Below, piece after piece: positions 1 through 8,412 of a stretch of 39,185 nucleotides of DNA. The notes beneath the pieces are model-generated. The model did not search any database, was not told the DNA's origin, and worked only from the letters and a program-made list of their open reading frames with translations. Origin of the DNA: Azonexus sp. (GTDB taxonomy: Bacteria; Pseudomonadota; Gammaproteobacteria; Burkholderiales; Rhodocyclaceae); NCBI GenBank assembly GCA_030691385.1, contig JAUYEI010000119.1, positions 1 to 39,185 on the forward strand. Direction: 5' to 3'. The position numbers and the translations under genes were made by a program. The stretch's first letter is position 1; each line of letters opens with the position of its first letter.

Positions 1-1239
1 GGGGCGTGGAGTGAAACCCCTATAGATGTGGACTTGGTCACGTTGAAAAGAGCATCGCCCCCCGGCAACGGGGGGCGTGGATTGAAACACCATTCACAAG
101 GTATGTCGCCAACAACACGTCACGCATCGCCCCCCGGCAACGGGGGGCGTGGATTGAAACAACTTCGCCGGTGGCGACATCAAGACAGTCGACAGCATCG
201 CCCCCCGGCAACGGGGGGCGTGGATTGAAACCGCTCGACGCCGACACAGGGATTGCGCTCGATCAGTGCATCGCCCCCCGGCAACGGGGGGCGTGGATTG
301 AAACGGCGTCGGGGAAGCGGTGCCGACACCCCCAACAAAAGCATCGCCCCCCGGCAACGGGGGGCGTGGCTTGTAACCTCTGCTACCCCCGCCCGCAAGT
401 CGAGGACGGCAAGCATCGCCCCCCGGCAACGGGGGGCGTGGATTGAAACATGTCGTCGGCGATGGCCGCGGCGTCATGCTTCGCATCGCCCCCCGGCAAC
501 GGGGGGCGTGGATTGAAACCTTCTGCAACTGCTTGATGATCCGGCCGCGGGCGTTGCATCGCCCCCCGGCAACGGGGGGCGTGGATTGAAACGATGAATT
601 CATAGCGGGTGACATCCTTGATGATGGTGCATCGCCCCCCGGCAACGGGGGGCGTGGATTGAAACTGGAAGAATTGGTGCGGTTCGCGGTGGAGTTCCTG
701 CATCGCCCCCCGGCAACGGGGGGCGTGGATTGAAACCGGCTCTACGGCATCGCGCCAAATGGGGCCAGCAGCATCGCCCCCCGGCAACGGGGGGCGTGGA
801 TTGAAACGGGCTGAGGTTACTCAGCTTAACGGCTACTGCAAAGCATCGCCCCCCGGCAACGGGGGGCGTGGATTGAAACCGATCTTTGTCGTGCCGGCGA
901 CGGGCTTTTTGATTGCATCGCCCCCCGGCAACGGGGGGCGTGGATTGAAACTGTTCGTTCGCCTGCCGGAGCTTGAACGAAGCCGTGCATCGCCCCCCGG
1001 CAACGGGGGGCGTGGATTGAAACTTGATCAGCTCTTCGTCAGAGCCGGTCAGGCTGGGCATCGCCCCCCGGCAACGGGGGGCGTGGATTGAAACTGGCGC
1101 TGCGCCATCCAATTCACGCGGGACTGGAGCATCGCCCCCCGGCAACGGGGGGCGTGGATTGAAACTCGGCACACTCGCCGGCATGCATCGAGCGCTCGGG
1201 CATCGCCCCCCCCCGGCAACGGGGGGCGTGGATTGACCC
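1..1239 (+). CRISPR. CRISPR array, 18 repeats (first one cut by window edge) and 17 spacers
   Basis: Direct repeats of 37 nt begin at 52, 124, 195, 268, 341, 413, 483, 556, 629, 700, 771, 843, 915, 987, 1058, 1129 and 1200; the window opens inside an earlier copy (1-17). Spacers are 33-36 nt and all differ. Each repeat has a perfect 8-bp stem (CGCCCCCC/GGGGGGCG) with loop GGCAAC, then the 11-nt tail TGGATTGAAAC. That tail fits a crRNA 5' handle, so transcription is read left to right and the leader should lie beyond base 1. The last copy (1200-1239) is degenerate: three extra C in the stem and an altered tail, as expected at the leader-distal end. The ATTGAAAC end and 11-nt handle resemble type I-C (Cas5d) repeats, but 37 nt is long for that type and no cas gene is visible, so the subtype is inference. 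Confidence 0.98.
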
Positions 1240-1350
1240 CGGAAAGAGTGACGACTGAATCCGGCTCGGCAGGGAAAGTTGCCTGGCTTTCTCACTTGAG
1301 CGAAAAGCAAATCCGGCCACGCGGCCCGCTTCCTTGTGTTGTGCCGCGGT

Positions 1351-4300
1351 TTACCCCGCGACTGTCGTCGCCTCGCCGGGCTCCGGTTGCCGCCGTGGAA
1401 TCTCGACGCGGAAGCAGCTGCCGACGCCGACTTCGCTGTGCACATCGAGTTTGCCGTGGTGTTTCTGGACGATGCTGTAGGCCAGTGAGAGGCCGAGGCC
1501 GGTGCCCTTGCCGATGGCTTTGGTGGTGAAGAAGGGGTCGAAGATGCGTTTGAGGTTTTCGGGCGGGATGCCCCGGCCGGTATCGGCGATTTCGACCCAC
1601 ACCGCGTCGTTGGTGGTGCCGGTGCGAATGGTGATGGTGCCGCGCGTGTCGATGGCCTGCGCGGCATTGAGCAGCAGGTTCATGAAAACCTGGTTGAGCT
1701 GCGAGCCGAGGCATTCGATGTCGGGGATGCCGGTGTATTCCTTGACGATATCGGCCTTGAACTTGATTTCGTTCATGACGATGTTCAGCGTGCTGTCCAG
1801 GCCTTGTTCCAGATTCGCCACGGCCCAGTCCATGCTGTCGATGCGCGAGAAATCCTTGAGGTCCTGGACGATCCGGGTGACCCGGTTGATGCCTTCGCGT
1901 GATTCCTTGAGCAGGCCATGGATGTCCTCTTCCATGAAATCGAGGTCGGCCTGCGCCTTGATGCTGGCGATATTGGCGTTGATTTCGGGGTGCTCGGCGA
2001 GTAGCGGGTCGGCCGCAGCATAGGCCCGGATGACCCCGAGAAGTTCATCGACATAGGTTTTGAGGGTGCCCAGATTGGAGCTCACGAAGCCGATCGGGTT
2101 GTTGATCTCGTGGGCGACGCCGGCTGCCAGCTGGCCGATCGAGGCCATCTTTTCGGATTGCAGGAGCTGGTTCTGGGCATTTTCCAGTTGTTCGTTCAGG
2201 GTCTTCAGGCGTTCGTAGTTTTGCTTCAGTTCTTCTTCCTGACGTTTGCGTTCGCTGACGTCCTCGATAACGGAGATGTAGTGGCTGATTTCCCCTTTGG
2301 CGTTGAGCAGTGGCGTGACCATCTGGCTGGCGGTATACAGGCTGCCGTCCTTGCGCCGGTTGACGATGTCGCCGCGCCAGGTTTTGCCGGCCGAGATGCT
2401 CTGCCAGAAGTGCTGGAAGAACACGGCGTCCTGCGTTCCGGAGTTGAACAGGCGGGGTGGCTGGCCGAGCAGTTCCTCGTTGGTATAGCCGGAAAGCAGG
2501 GTAAAGGAGCGATTGACCCAGATGATCCTGCTGGCGGCATCGGTGATCATCACCGCATTGCCGACCTCGGCCAGGGCGAGGTCGAAGAGGGCGAGTCTTT
2601 CCTGGCGCAGGGCGGATTCCAGCGTGATGGAGAGGCGGTTGGCGCTGGCCAGCAGGCGTTGCTGGAGCAGGTTGTCGTCGAACTGATCGGTTTCCTTGCC
2701 GTACAGCGCGAGAACGCCCCAGGGTTCGCCGTGGATTTTCAGGGGCAGCAGAATGGCGGTGCGGGCGACGGGGGCCTGCGGGCTTGCCGTGCAGAGTTGG
2801 CAGTTCATGTCATCAAGTGGCACGACCTGGTGCTGGCCGCTGGCCATGACTGCGGCCACTGGCAGGCATGCCGAGGTATCGCCGTCGTTGCCGGCGGCAT
2901 GTTCGATGGCGGTGCTCGTCACGTTCCCTGCGGCGGCGGCCAGGGCAAGCTTGCCATCCCGGCCGGTAGCCGCGATGCAGGCGGCGTCCAGATTGAACAT
3001 GGGCAGAATGCCGTCGCAGAAAATCTGGGCGATGGCCCGCGAATCGACGCCCCAGCGCATGAGTACCATGCCCAGTTGCAGGAAGAGCTCCTCGTCCATC
3101 TGGATGCGCTTTTGCTCGGTGACGTCCTTGGCATAGACGGCGATGCTTTCGACGACACCGTTCTCGTCCTTGACCGGATACAGGTTGTTGTCAAACCAGG
3201 TTGAGCCACGCTGGTCCTGGAAGCGGACGATTTCCCCGTTGGCGACCGCGGCGCGCATCATGGCGCTGCGGGTTTTGGCCAGTTCCGGCGGCATGTGATC
3301 GAGGAAGTTTGTCCTGACCATCTGCTTCGGCGTTTTTCCGAAACGGCGAGCCGCGAAGGCATTGATCTCGAGAACGGTGGCGTCCGGCGCCAGCAGCAAT
3401 ACGGCTTCGTCGGTGGCGTCGAGCAGGGCGTGCATGCGGTTCTTGCTTGCGCCGATGATCTTCTCGATCCGCTTGCGCTCGACCAGCTCCGCATCCAGCT
3501 GCCGATTGGCTTCGCGCAGGCTGGCCGTGCGCTTGGCGACTTCCTGTTCGAGACCTTCCTGATGCTCGAGCAGCGCCCGGTCCCGGGTCTGAATGTGGTC
3601 AAGCATTTCGTTGAAATTGCCGGCCAGTTCGGATATTTCACTTTTGCCTTCGATGGCCAGGCGGTTGTCGAGTCCGGCATCGCCCCGGGCGATGTCGTGC
3701 ATGGCGCACATCGTGGCGTGCAGCGGCACGGTGATGCTGCGGGCGATCAGGCTGGCCAGCAGCAACAAGGTGGTGGTGATGCCGAGCAGCAACAACAGGT
3801 GCTGGATGGCGCTGGCCTGAACAGCGGCATCGATGTCGTCGATGTAGATGCCGGAACCGACAGTCCAGCCCCAGGGGGAAAACCCTTTGACATAGGACAG
3901 CTTGGGGAATCTGTCCGGCGTGCTTTTGCCGTCCGGATTGACCTTGTACCACGGGTAGGTGACATAGCCATGGCCGGTTTGTGCGACCAGCTCGGCGAAA
4001 GCCTGCAGCAGGTTTTTCTTGCCGTCGGTCGGGATAAACGGCCCTGCCGTGCTGTTGCGCATACTGGTAACACCGCTGAATTTGTCGTCTAGCAGCGTTT
4101 TCCCGTCGAGCTCCGGCGAGATCGGGTGCATGAGCATGCGCGGTGGCACCTGGTTGTCGTTGATCCAGAAATAGTCCTTGCCGTTGTAGCGCATGCCCTT
4201 GATCATGGCCATGGCGCCAGCCTGGGCGGCTTCCCGGCTCAGGCTGCCGGTTTGTTCTAGTTTCTGATAATGCGCCAGCACGGCATGGGCGCTTTCGACC

Positions 4301-4452
4301 AGTTGCCGGATGCTGTCTTCTTTCTCGCGGTGCAGGGCATTCCTGAGGGTTGTGACGTCGACCACGCTGGTCAGCACGATGCTGCCGACAAAAATGGCAA
4401 CAATGCCCCATATCCGGTTGCGGATGCTGAGCCGATTCAATGGCGCAAACAT
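1351..4452 (-). CDS. Membrane hybrid sensor histidine kinase (sCache-HAMP-PAS-GAF-PAS-HisKA-HATPase)
   Basis: Sensor kinase of about 1033 residues. A membrane helix near residue 15-35 is followed by a periplasmic single Cache_2 domain (about 45-215, with the typical KDYFWIND and [10 protein letters not shown] segments), a second helix (218-240) and HAMP. Then come a PAS domain (about 340-450), a GAF-like region (455-620) and a second PAS/PAC (625-735). HisKA carries GVAHEINNP with the phospho-accepting His at about 781; the HATPase has an N box, DTGRGIP and GTGLGLS. No receiver domain is present. I chose the ATG at 4452 because GGAGAGGGA sits just upstream; an upstream start at 4491 would run into a 12-bp inverted repeat. 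The Cache domain suggests sensing of a small carboxylate-type ligand (inference). No response regulator lies next to it. Confidence 0.93.
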   Translation of the reverse strand: MFAPLNRLSIRNRIWGIVAIFVGSIVLTSVVDVTTLRNALHREKEDSIRQLVESAHAVLAHYQKLEQTGSLSREAAQAGAMAMIKGMRYNGKDYFWINDNQVPPRMLMHPISPELDGKTLLDDKFSGVTSMRNSTAGPFIPTDGKKNLLQAFAELVAQTGHGYVTYPWYKVNPDGKSTPDRFPKLSYVKGFSPWGWTVGSGIYIDDIDAAVQASAIQHLLLLLGITTTLLLLASLIARSITVPLHATMCAMHDIARGDAGLDNRLAIEGKSEISELAGNFNEMLDHIQTRDRALLEHQEGLEQEVAKRTASLREANRQLDAELVERKRIEKIIGASKNRMHALLDATDEAVLLLAPDATVLEINAFAARRFGKTPKQMVRTNFLDHMPPELAKTRSAMMRAAVANGEIVRFQDQRGSTWFDNNLYPVKDENGVVESIAVYAKDVTEQKRIQMDEELFLQLGMVLMRWGVDSRAIAQIFCDGILPMFNLDAACIAATGRDGKLALAAAAGNVTSTAIEHAAGNDGDTSACLPVAAVMASGQHQVVPLDDMNCQLCTASPQAPVARTAILLPLKIHGEPWGVLALYGKETDQFDDNLLQQRLLASANRLSITLESALRQERLALFDLALAEVGNAVMITDAASRIIWVNRSFTLLSGYTNEELLGQPPRLFNSGTQDAVFFQHFWQSISAGKTWRGDIVNRRKDGSLYTASQMVTPLLNAKGEISHYISVIEDVSERKRQEEELKQNYERLKTLNEQLENAQNQLLQSEKMASIGQLAAGVAHEINNPIGFVSSNLGTLKTYVDELLGVIRAYAAADPLLAEHPEINANIASIKAQADLDFMEEDIHGLLKESREGINRVTRIVQDLKDFSRIDSMDWAVANLEQGLDSTLNIVMNEIKFKADIVKEYTGIPDIECLGSQLNQVFMNLLLNAAQAIDTRGTITIRTGTTNDAVWVEIADTGRGIPPENLKRIFDPFFTTKAIGKGTGLGLSLAYSIVQKHHGKLDVHSEVGVGSCFRVEIPRRQPEPGEATTVAG

Positions 4453-4480
4453 GATGATTTCCCTCTCCACGGGTTGCGGC

Positions 4481-4510
4481 CGGGAGGTCACTAAAAGCAG
4501 TGACCTCCCG
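4481..4510. promoter_or_regulatory. Perfect 12-bp inverted repeat upstream of the Cache/PAS kinase gene
   Basis: CGGGAGGTCACT (4481-4492) and AGTGACCTCCCG (4499-4510) are exact reverse complements separated by six bases. The element lies about 30 bp upstream of the chosen start codon at 4452. No T-run follows on either strand, so a terminator is unlikely. An operator for a dimeric regulator or a leader hairpin in the kinase mRNA are the plausible roles. Confidence 0.6.
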
Positions 4511-4604
4511 CTTCTACCGGACGGTACGACGCTACGTCATCCTCTCCTTCCAGTATCTACCGGGGCAAGGCTGTCGGCAATGTCAGAAAAGAAAGTGCCA
4601 ACAA

Positions 4605-4627
4605 AAACCGGCCTTTTCGGCCGGTTT
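4605..4627 (-). terminator. Intrinsic terminator, minus strand
   Basis: AAACCGGCC (4605-4613) pairs with GGCCGGTTT (4619-4627) around a 5-nt loop. Read on the minus strand the hairpin is followed by a T-rich tract (TTTTTGTT including the stem end). It would end transcripts coming from the double-Cache gene (4933-5799) before the next kinase gene. Confidence 0.65.
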
Positions 4628-4631
4628 GGAA

Positions 4632-4670
4632 CATTCCCACGGTCAACCGGAAATTTTGCCCAAAATTGAA
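4632..4670 (+). repeat. Dispersed ~40-bp repeat, copy 1 (of 8)
   Basis: Contains the core CCCACGGTCAACCGGAAA followed by TTTTG, CC and CAAAA. The same unit recurs near 10433, 13137, 17341, 18471, 28623, 30920 and 33258. This copy lies between the minus-strand terminator and the inverted-repeat element at 4672. Confidence 0.8.
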
Positions 4671-4671
4671 C

Positions 4672-4903
4672 CTTGAAACCTCAGTTGGACGTGGCAGATG
4701 GTGCGCCTGGGCGGGATGGCCGGCGCGCAGCGACGCCGCAGCAGGCTCATGCCTGCAAGAAGGAGCGACAACGCCGGGCGCCCGACCAGGCGTGCCAGCG
4801 GCCGCGTCGCGCTGTCACCCAAGGGTGAATCGCCTCGGAGGCGCAAAGGCCTGTATTCAGGCGGCTGGCCAAGGCTGGATAAGCGGTCAACTGAGGTTTC
4901 AAG
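4672..4903. repeat. 232-bp segment bounded by 16-bp perfect inverted repeats (MITE-like)
   Basis: CTTGAAACCTCAGTTG (4672-4687) is the exact reverse complement of 4888-4903. The interior is GC-rich, contains further small hairpins (for example CACCCAAGGGTG and GCCTCGGAGGC) and has no convincing gene. Terminal inverted repeats around a short non-coding core resemble a miniature transposable element. No clear target-site duplication is visible, so this is a candidate only. Together with copy 1 of the dispersed repeat it fills the 480-bp gap between two genes. Confidence 0.5.
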
Positions 4904-4932
4904 CTTGAAATGGCTATCTCCGGCGTTGCCGC

Positions 4933-5799
4933 TCAGTCGAGGTAGTAACCGACGCCGAGCAGGCTGTTGTCGACGCGCTGGATGAAGGTGCGCTTGCGCT
5001 CGACGGCGTTGGTCACCGGATTGCGCCAGACGTAATCGACGACGCCCGTGCCCTTGCTTTTCGCCTGCTCGATCATTTCCTGAATCAGGGCGCGGCCTTC
5101 GACATCGTGGAGATTGCGCGCGTCGGTGCCGGTCCACGCCGGGTTCACGCCATGCGCCTCGAATTTTCCGGAGTCGAGATTGACCGCAAAGACGTAGAGG
5201 TCGTCCCGCACGAAAGCCCCTTTGGTGTCGTTGAAAGCCTTGCTGGCGCCGCCCATGCCGTTCTTGATGGCGAAGGCGACGGCCTCGCCGAGCAGTTTCT
5301 GGGCATCGAGCGCCGTGGCGTGCGGCGAGTAATAGCCGACGCCGAGGATGTAGTCGCCCTGACGGTGCAACCAGGTGTTTTTCGGTTCGACGTGATTGCT
5401 CTTGCGATTGAGCCAGACGTAACGGATGCGCGCCTCGGTCTGCTTGTCGGTGACGGCGATCATGTGCCGGAAGAGCGGCGTGCCGGCGGCGTCGACGCTG
5501 TCGAGCACGTTGAGGCCGACCAGCGTGTCGGGCGCCGCACCGTTGGCGACGTAGGTGCCCTTGCGGTCGATCACGTAAACGTAGAGGTCTTTTTTGACGA
5601 AAGGCCCCTTGAGGTCGCTGAAGGCGGCCCAGGACTTCTCGGGGCCGTTGGCTTGCAGATGCTTCACGGCCTGATCGAACAGGGCGCGGGCTTCGCGCGG
5701 GGTGGCACGGTCACCGGCCAGGGCAGTGCCGCAACAGACGGCCAGCAGCAGGCCGGCCAGAGGCGCGGCCAGGCGGGCGGCGAGGGAAGGTTTGCTCAT
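4933..5799 (-). CDS. Exported double-Cache domain protein
   Basis: A 288-residue protein with an N-terminal signal peptide (hydrophobic segment to about residue 28, ending ALA). The mature part holds two tandem single-Cache_2-like domains, about 35-155 and 165-288. Each repeats the same block: a KGPFVKKDLYVYVID/KGAFVRDDLYVFAVN strand, a YVW motif and a closing LGVGYY. There is no membrane anchor or output domain, so it is probably a soluble periplasmic ligand-binding or accessory sensor protein. It lies 47 bp downstream of the cytochrome c gene in a minus-strand run that begins with a NarX-type kinase. A role in sensing for the neighbouring quinoprotein is inference. Confidence 0.85.
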   Translation of the reverse strand: MSKPSLAARLAAPLAGLLLAVCCGTALAGDRATPREARALFDQAVKHLQANGPEKSWAAFSDLKGPFVKKDLYVYVIDRKGTYVANGAAPDTLVGLNVLDSVDAAGTPLFRHMIAVTDKQTEARIRYVWLNRKSNHVEPKNTWLHRQGDYILGVGYYSPHATALDAQKLLGEAVAFAIKNGMGGASKAFNDTKGAFVRDDLYVFAVNLDSGKFEAHGVNPAWTGTDARNLHDVEGRALIQEMIEQAKSKGTGVVDYVWRNPVTNAVERKRTFIQRVDNSLLGVGYYLD

Positions 5800-5846
5800 G
5801 CTCGAAAACTCCGGAAGGTTGGGCCGACAGTGGCGGGCGCTGCCAT

Positions 5847-6227
5847 TTATTTCAGCGACAGGATCCAGGAAACCAGCTGGCGGGTATCGGCCGGGCTGAT
5901 GGCGACGGCGTTGGGCGGCATGGCGATGCCGGAAACGCGGTTCTTCCAGTGGCTGGAGTAGGGGTTGGAGCCTTCCTGGACGACGCGGGTCAGGAATTCG
6001 GTGGCGCCCGGCTTGCCGCGGTACTGGGCGGCGACATCGATCCAGGCCGGGCCGATCGGCTTCAGGCCGTCGGGGCCGGGCTTGTCTTTCTCGATGCCGT
6101 GGCAGGTCGTGCAGCCGGCGCTGGTGGCGAGTTTCTTCATCTCGGCAACGAGCTTGGCGTCGGCCATGGCGGCGGGGGTGATCAGGCTGCAGGCCAGCAG
6201 GGCGGCCAGTGTCGGGTGACGGAACAT
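5847..6227 (-). CDS. Periplasmic class I cytochrome c (c551-like)
   Basis: About 126 residues. A signal peptide ending near PAAMA precedes one haem-binding site CTTCH. The likely distal haem ligand is the Met in GIAMPPN toward the C-terminus, the usual layout of small c551/c552 cytochromes. I chose the ATG at 6227, which has GGAG about 9 bp upstream and leaves a clean signal peptide; the ORF extends further upstream without support. It sits between a LuxR-type regulator and the double-Cache gene, divergent from a PQQ alcohol dehydrogenase. An electron-carrier role for quinoproteins is plausible but not shown. Confidence 0.9.
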   Translation of the reverse strand: MFRHPTLAALLACSLITPAAMADAKLVAEMKKLATSAGCTTCHGIEKDKPGPDGLKPIGPAWIDVAAQYRGKPGATEFLTRVVQEGSNPYSSHWKNRVSGIAMPPNAVAISPADTRQLVSWILSLK

Positions 6228-6273
6228 TTCTGTACTCCGGATTGTTGATTGTCTAGGGTAGCGGGATTCAGGG

Positions 6274-6921
6274 TCAGGCATTGATGGTTCTGTTCATGTC
6301 CACCAGGCCATGCCGTGCGGCCAGGTGCAGCAGTTTGAAGTCATTGTCGGCATTGAGTTTCTGCCGGATCAGGGTGAGGTAATTCAACACCGTTTTCGGG
6401 CTCAGGTGCATGGAGCTGGCGATGCAGTTGGCCGATTCGCCGTGGGCCAGCATGCGCAACACCTCGAATTCGCGCGGCGTCAGGTGGGCGAGGGCGCCGT
6501 CGCCGTCAAGTGCTTCTTCGGCCAGCACCTGGGCAATTTCCGGGGAGAAGACGCGTTTGCCGGTGGCGACGCGGCGAATGCCGTCGATGACGTCGCCCGG
6601 CTCGCTGTATTTGGTCAGGTAGCCGAGCGCACCGCTGCGCAGGGCCTGGGTGATGTGGCCGGCGCCCTCGTGCATGGACAGGACGAGAACCTTGAGGCCG
6701 GGCTGGCGGGCCAGCATGCGGCGGATGGCTTCGATGCCGCTGCTGCCGCGCAGGCTCAGGTCGACCACGGCCACATCGACGGCGACGCGCATGATCAGCG
6801 CATTGGCCTCGTCGGCGCTGGCCGCTTCGCCGACCACCTGCAGGCCCGGCTCGGCGTCGAGCAGGCGGCGATAGCCGGTGCGGACGACGGCGTGGTCATC
6901 GACCAGAATGATGCGGATCAT
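6274..6921 (-). CDS. LuxR/NarL-type response regulator
   Basis: 215 residues. The N-terminal receiver has the acidic pair (VDDH, residues 8-9), the phospho-acceptor Asp54 in VAVVDLSL and the conserved Lys in YLTKY. The C-terminal GerE/LuxR helix-turn-helix begins at LTPREFEVL and includes SPKTVLNYL. The start ATG at 6921 overlaps the kinase stop codon (ATGA), so the two are translationally coupled. The family resembles ExaE/PedR-type regulators of PQQ-dependent alcohol oxidation (from memory). Its position divergent from a PQQ alcohol dehydrogenase fits that role; the target is inference. Confidence 0.92.
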   Translation of the reverse strand: MIRIILVDDHAVVRTGYRRLLDAEPGLQVVGEAASADEANALIMRVAVDVAVVDLSLRGSSGIEAIRRMLARQPGLKVLVLSMHEGAGHITQALRSGALGYLTKYSEPGDVIDGIRRVATGKRVFSPEIAQVLAEEALDGDGALAHLTPREFEVLRMLAHGESANCIASSMHLSPKTVLNYLTLIRQKLNADNDFKLLHLAARHGLVDMNRTINA

Positions 6922-8204
6922 GATTGCTCCTCTTCTACTTTGCTCATCGGCAAGCGGGCCTGCAGATGCAGCCCGATTGTTGCGTTGTTTTCCATGTGCA
7001 GACTGCCCCCAGCCATTTCCAGCCTTTCCGCCATGCCGAGCAGGCCGCCACGGCGGGCCGGGCCGGCCTCGGGCAGGCCTTTTCCATCGTCCTCTACGCT
7101 CAAGTAGAGCGCATTTCGTGCCACCTCGATGCGGATCCGGCAATGCCGCGCTTCGCTATGGCGAACCACGTTGGTCAGCCCTTCCTGCACCACGCGGTAG
7201 ACCACCAGCGCCGTCGCTTCGTCGAGCACGGGCAGTTCGGCCGGCATCTCAAGGTCAAATTCGATGCCGGACTCGCGCTGCTGCCAGCTCGCCACCAGTT
7301 CGCGCAGGGCGCTGGCCAGGCCCGTGGCGTCCAGACCATGCGGGCGCAGGCGCTTGAGCATGGCGCGCAATTGCTCGCCGCTGGTGCGCACGTCGCGCCG
7401 GAGATCCTGGGCGCATTCGACGATGTTCGCTGCTTCGAGCCGTGCTGCGTTGCGTTCGAGAAAGGCGGCGGTCACCCCGATGGCGGTCAGCGTTTGCCCC
7501 ATCTCGTCATGCAATTCCCTTGCCAGAGTGTGGCGTTCCTCTTCCTGCACGGCAATGAGCTGGCGGGCGAGCTGTTGCTGGGCGGCACGGGAGGCGTCCA
7601 GCGTGGCGGCCAGCGCGTCAATGGCGCTGGCCACGCGGCGAAACTCGCGCAGGGCGAATGGCGGCATGGCCGCGTCGGGGGCGTTGTCGGCCAGGCGCTG
7701 CAGGCCGGCCTCCAACTCACGCACCGGGGTCAGCGCGCGATCGGCTGACCACCAGGCGACGAGCAGAGTTGCTCCAGAATAGAGCAACAGGGTGATGCAA
7801 AGTCGAACAGTGTCGCCCAGGCGCTCCTCGATTTCGGAGTTCGGGTTGGGGGCGATGTGCAGGGTCTGCTCGCCCAGGCGGATGGTTTGCGCCGGTGTCG
7901 CGCTCGGGGCAATGCCGAGCAGGCCGGCGAGCCAGTGCGGCGTCGTGTCGGCCGCCAGCGCTGCCGGATCGAGGCGAATGCTCAGGTGGCGCAGGCGGGC
8001 GTCGCGCAGCAGGGCTTCCAGTTCCGCCCGCTCGCCGGGCGGCGCATTGCCCGCCTTGAGCAGGACGGCGACTAGCTGTTCGGAGGCGGCGACCTCGGCC
8101 TGAATGTCGCCGCGCAGCGAATGCAGGTTGATCAGTATGGCCATCAGCATCAAGCCGGCGAGCAGCCCGCCGAGCCAGATGACCAGCCGTTTTCGAAGAT
8201 CCAT
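6918..8204 (-). CDS. NarX/UhpB-type (HPK7) sensor histidine kinase
   Basis: 428 residues. Membrane helices at about 8-28 and 132-152 flank a short periplasmic domain of about 100 residues; HAMP follows to about 205. The dimerisation domain carries ARELHDEMGQTL with His232. The ATPase part has VVQEGLTNVVRH, VEDDGKGLP and GGLLGMAERL. It pairs with the regulator it overlaps by 4 bp. The gene starts 208 bp from, and divergent to, the Ca-type PQQ alcohol dehydrogenase, so control of that operon is the simplest inference. The sensed signal is unknown. Confidence 0.93.
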   Translation of the reverse strand: MDLRKRLVIWLGGLLAGLMLMAILINLHSLRGDIQAEVAASEQLVAVLLKAGNAPPGERAELEALLRDARLRHLSIRLDPAALAADTTPHWLAGLLGIAPSATPAQTIRLGEQTLHIAPNPNSEIEERLGDTVRLCITLLLYSGATLLVAWWSADRALTPVRELEAGLQRLADNAPDAAMPPFALREFRRVASAIDALAATLDASRAAQQQLARQLIAVQEEERHTLARELHDEMGQTLTAIGVTAAFLERNAARLEAANIVECAQDLRRDVRTSGEQLRAMLKRLRPHGLDATGLASALRELVASWQQRESGIEFDLEMPAELPVLDEATALVVYRVVQEGLTNVVRHSEARHCRIRIEVARNALYLSVEDDGKGLPEAGPARRGGLLGMAERLEMAGGSLHMENNATIGLHLQARLPMSKVEEEQS

Positions 8205-8412
8205 GTAGGGCTCGTCTGTTTTGTATGGATGAGCTATTTGCAGGTTTCGTACCTGCCTGCCATCAAGTCGGGAGTTTTTCCCGGTTTGGTGGTGAGCTTG
8301 TCCCGAGACCTGGCGTAATTCCGCTTCCTATACTCGGCTTGCCTGTCGGGATGGATGGGCCGGCCCGATGTTTCGGGGACGTCACGACACTTCTTAGGAG
8401 ACGAATTTAAAA
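8205..8412. promoter_or_regulatory. Divergent control region with two small inverted repeats
   Basis: The 208-bp gap separates the minus-strand sensor kinase and the plus-strand PQQ alcohol dehydrogenase. GCAGGT/ACCTGC (8240-8256, 5-nt gap) and CGGGA/TCCCG (8269-8283, 5-nt gap) are adjacent inverted repeats that could bind the NarL-type regulator. A possible -10 (TATACT, near 8330) lacks a good -35. Unlike the second dehydrogenase, no sigma-54 -24/-12 motif is present. TTAGGAGACG before 8413 is a good ribosome-binding site. Confidence 0.4.

Noticed and set aside
28..1236. Several open frames across the first 1.2 kb on both strands
   Set aside because: They are translations of CRISPR repeats (repeated ASPPGNGGRGLK or STPPVAGGRC units), not genes.
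4583..4600. Sigma-54-like TTGGCAC on the minus strand upstream of the Cache/PAS kinase
   Set aside because: The -24 is good but the -12 reads TTTC, losing the invariant GC, and it overlaps the terminator region.
4643..5137. Minus-strand open frame of 164 codons spanning the inverted-repeat element
   Set aside because: Arg/Pro-rich composition, no start signal, and it overlaps the end of the double-Cache gene in another frame.
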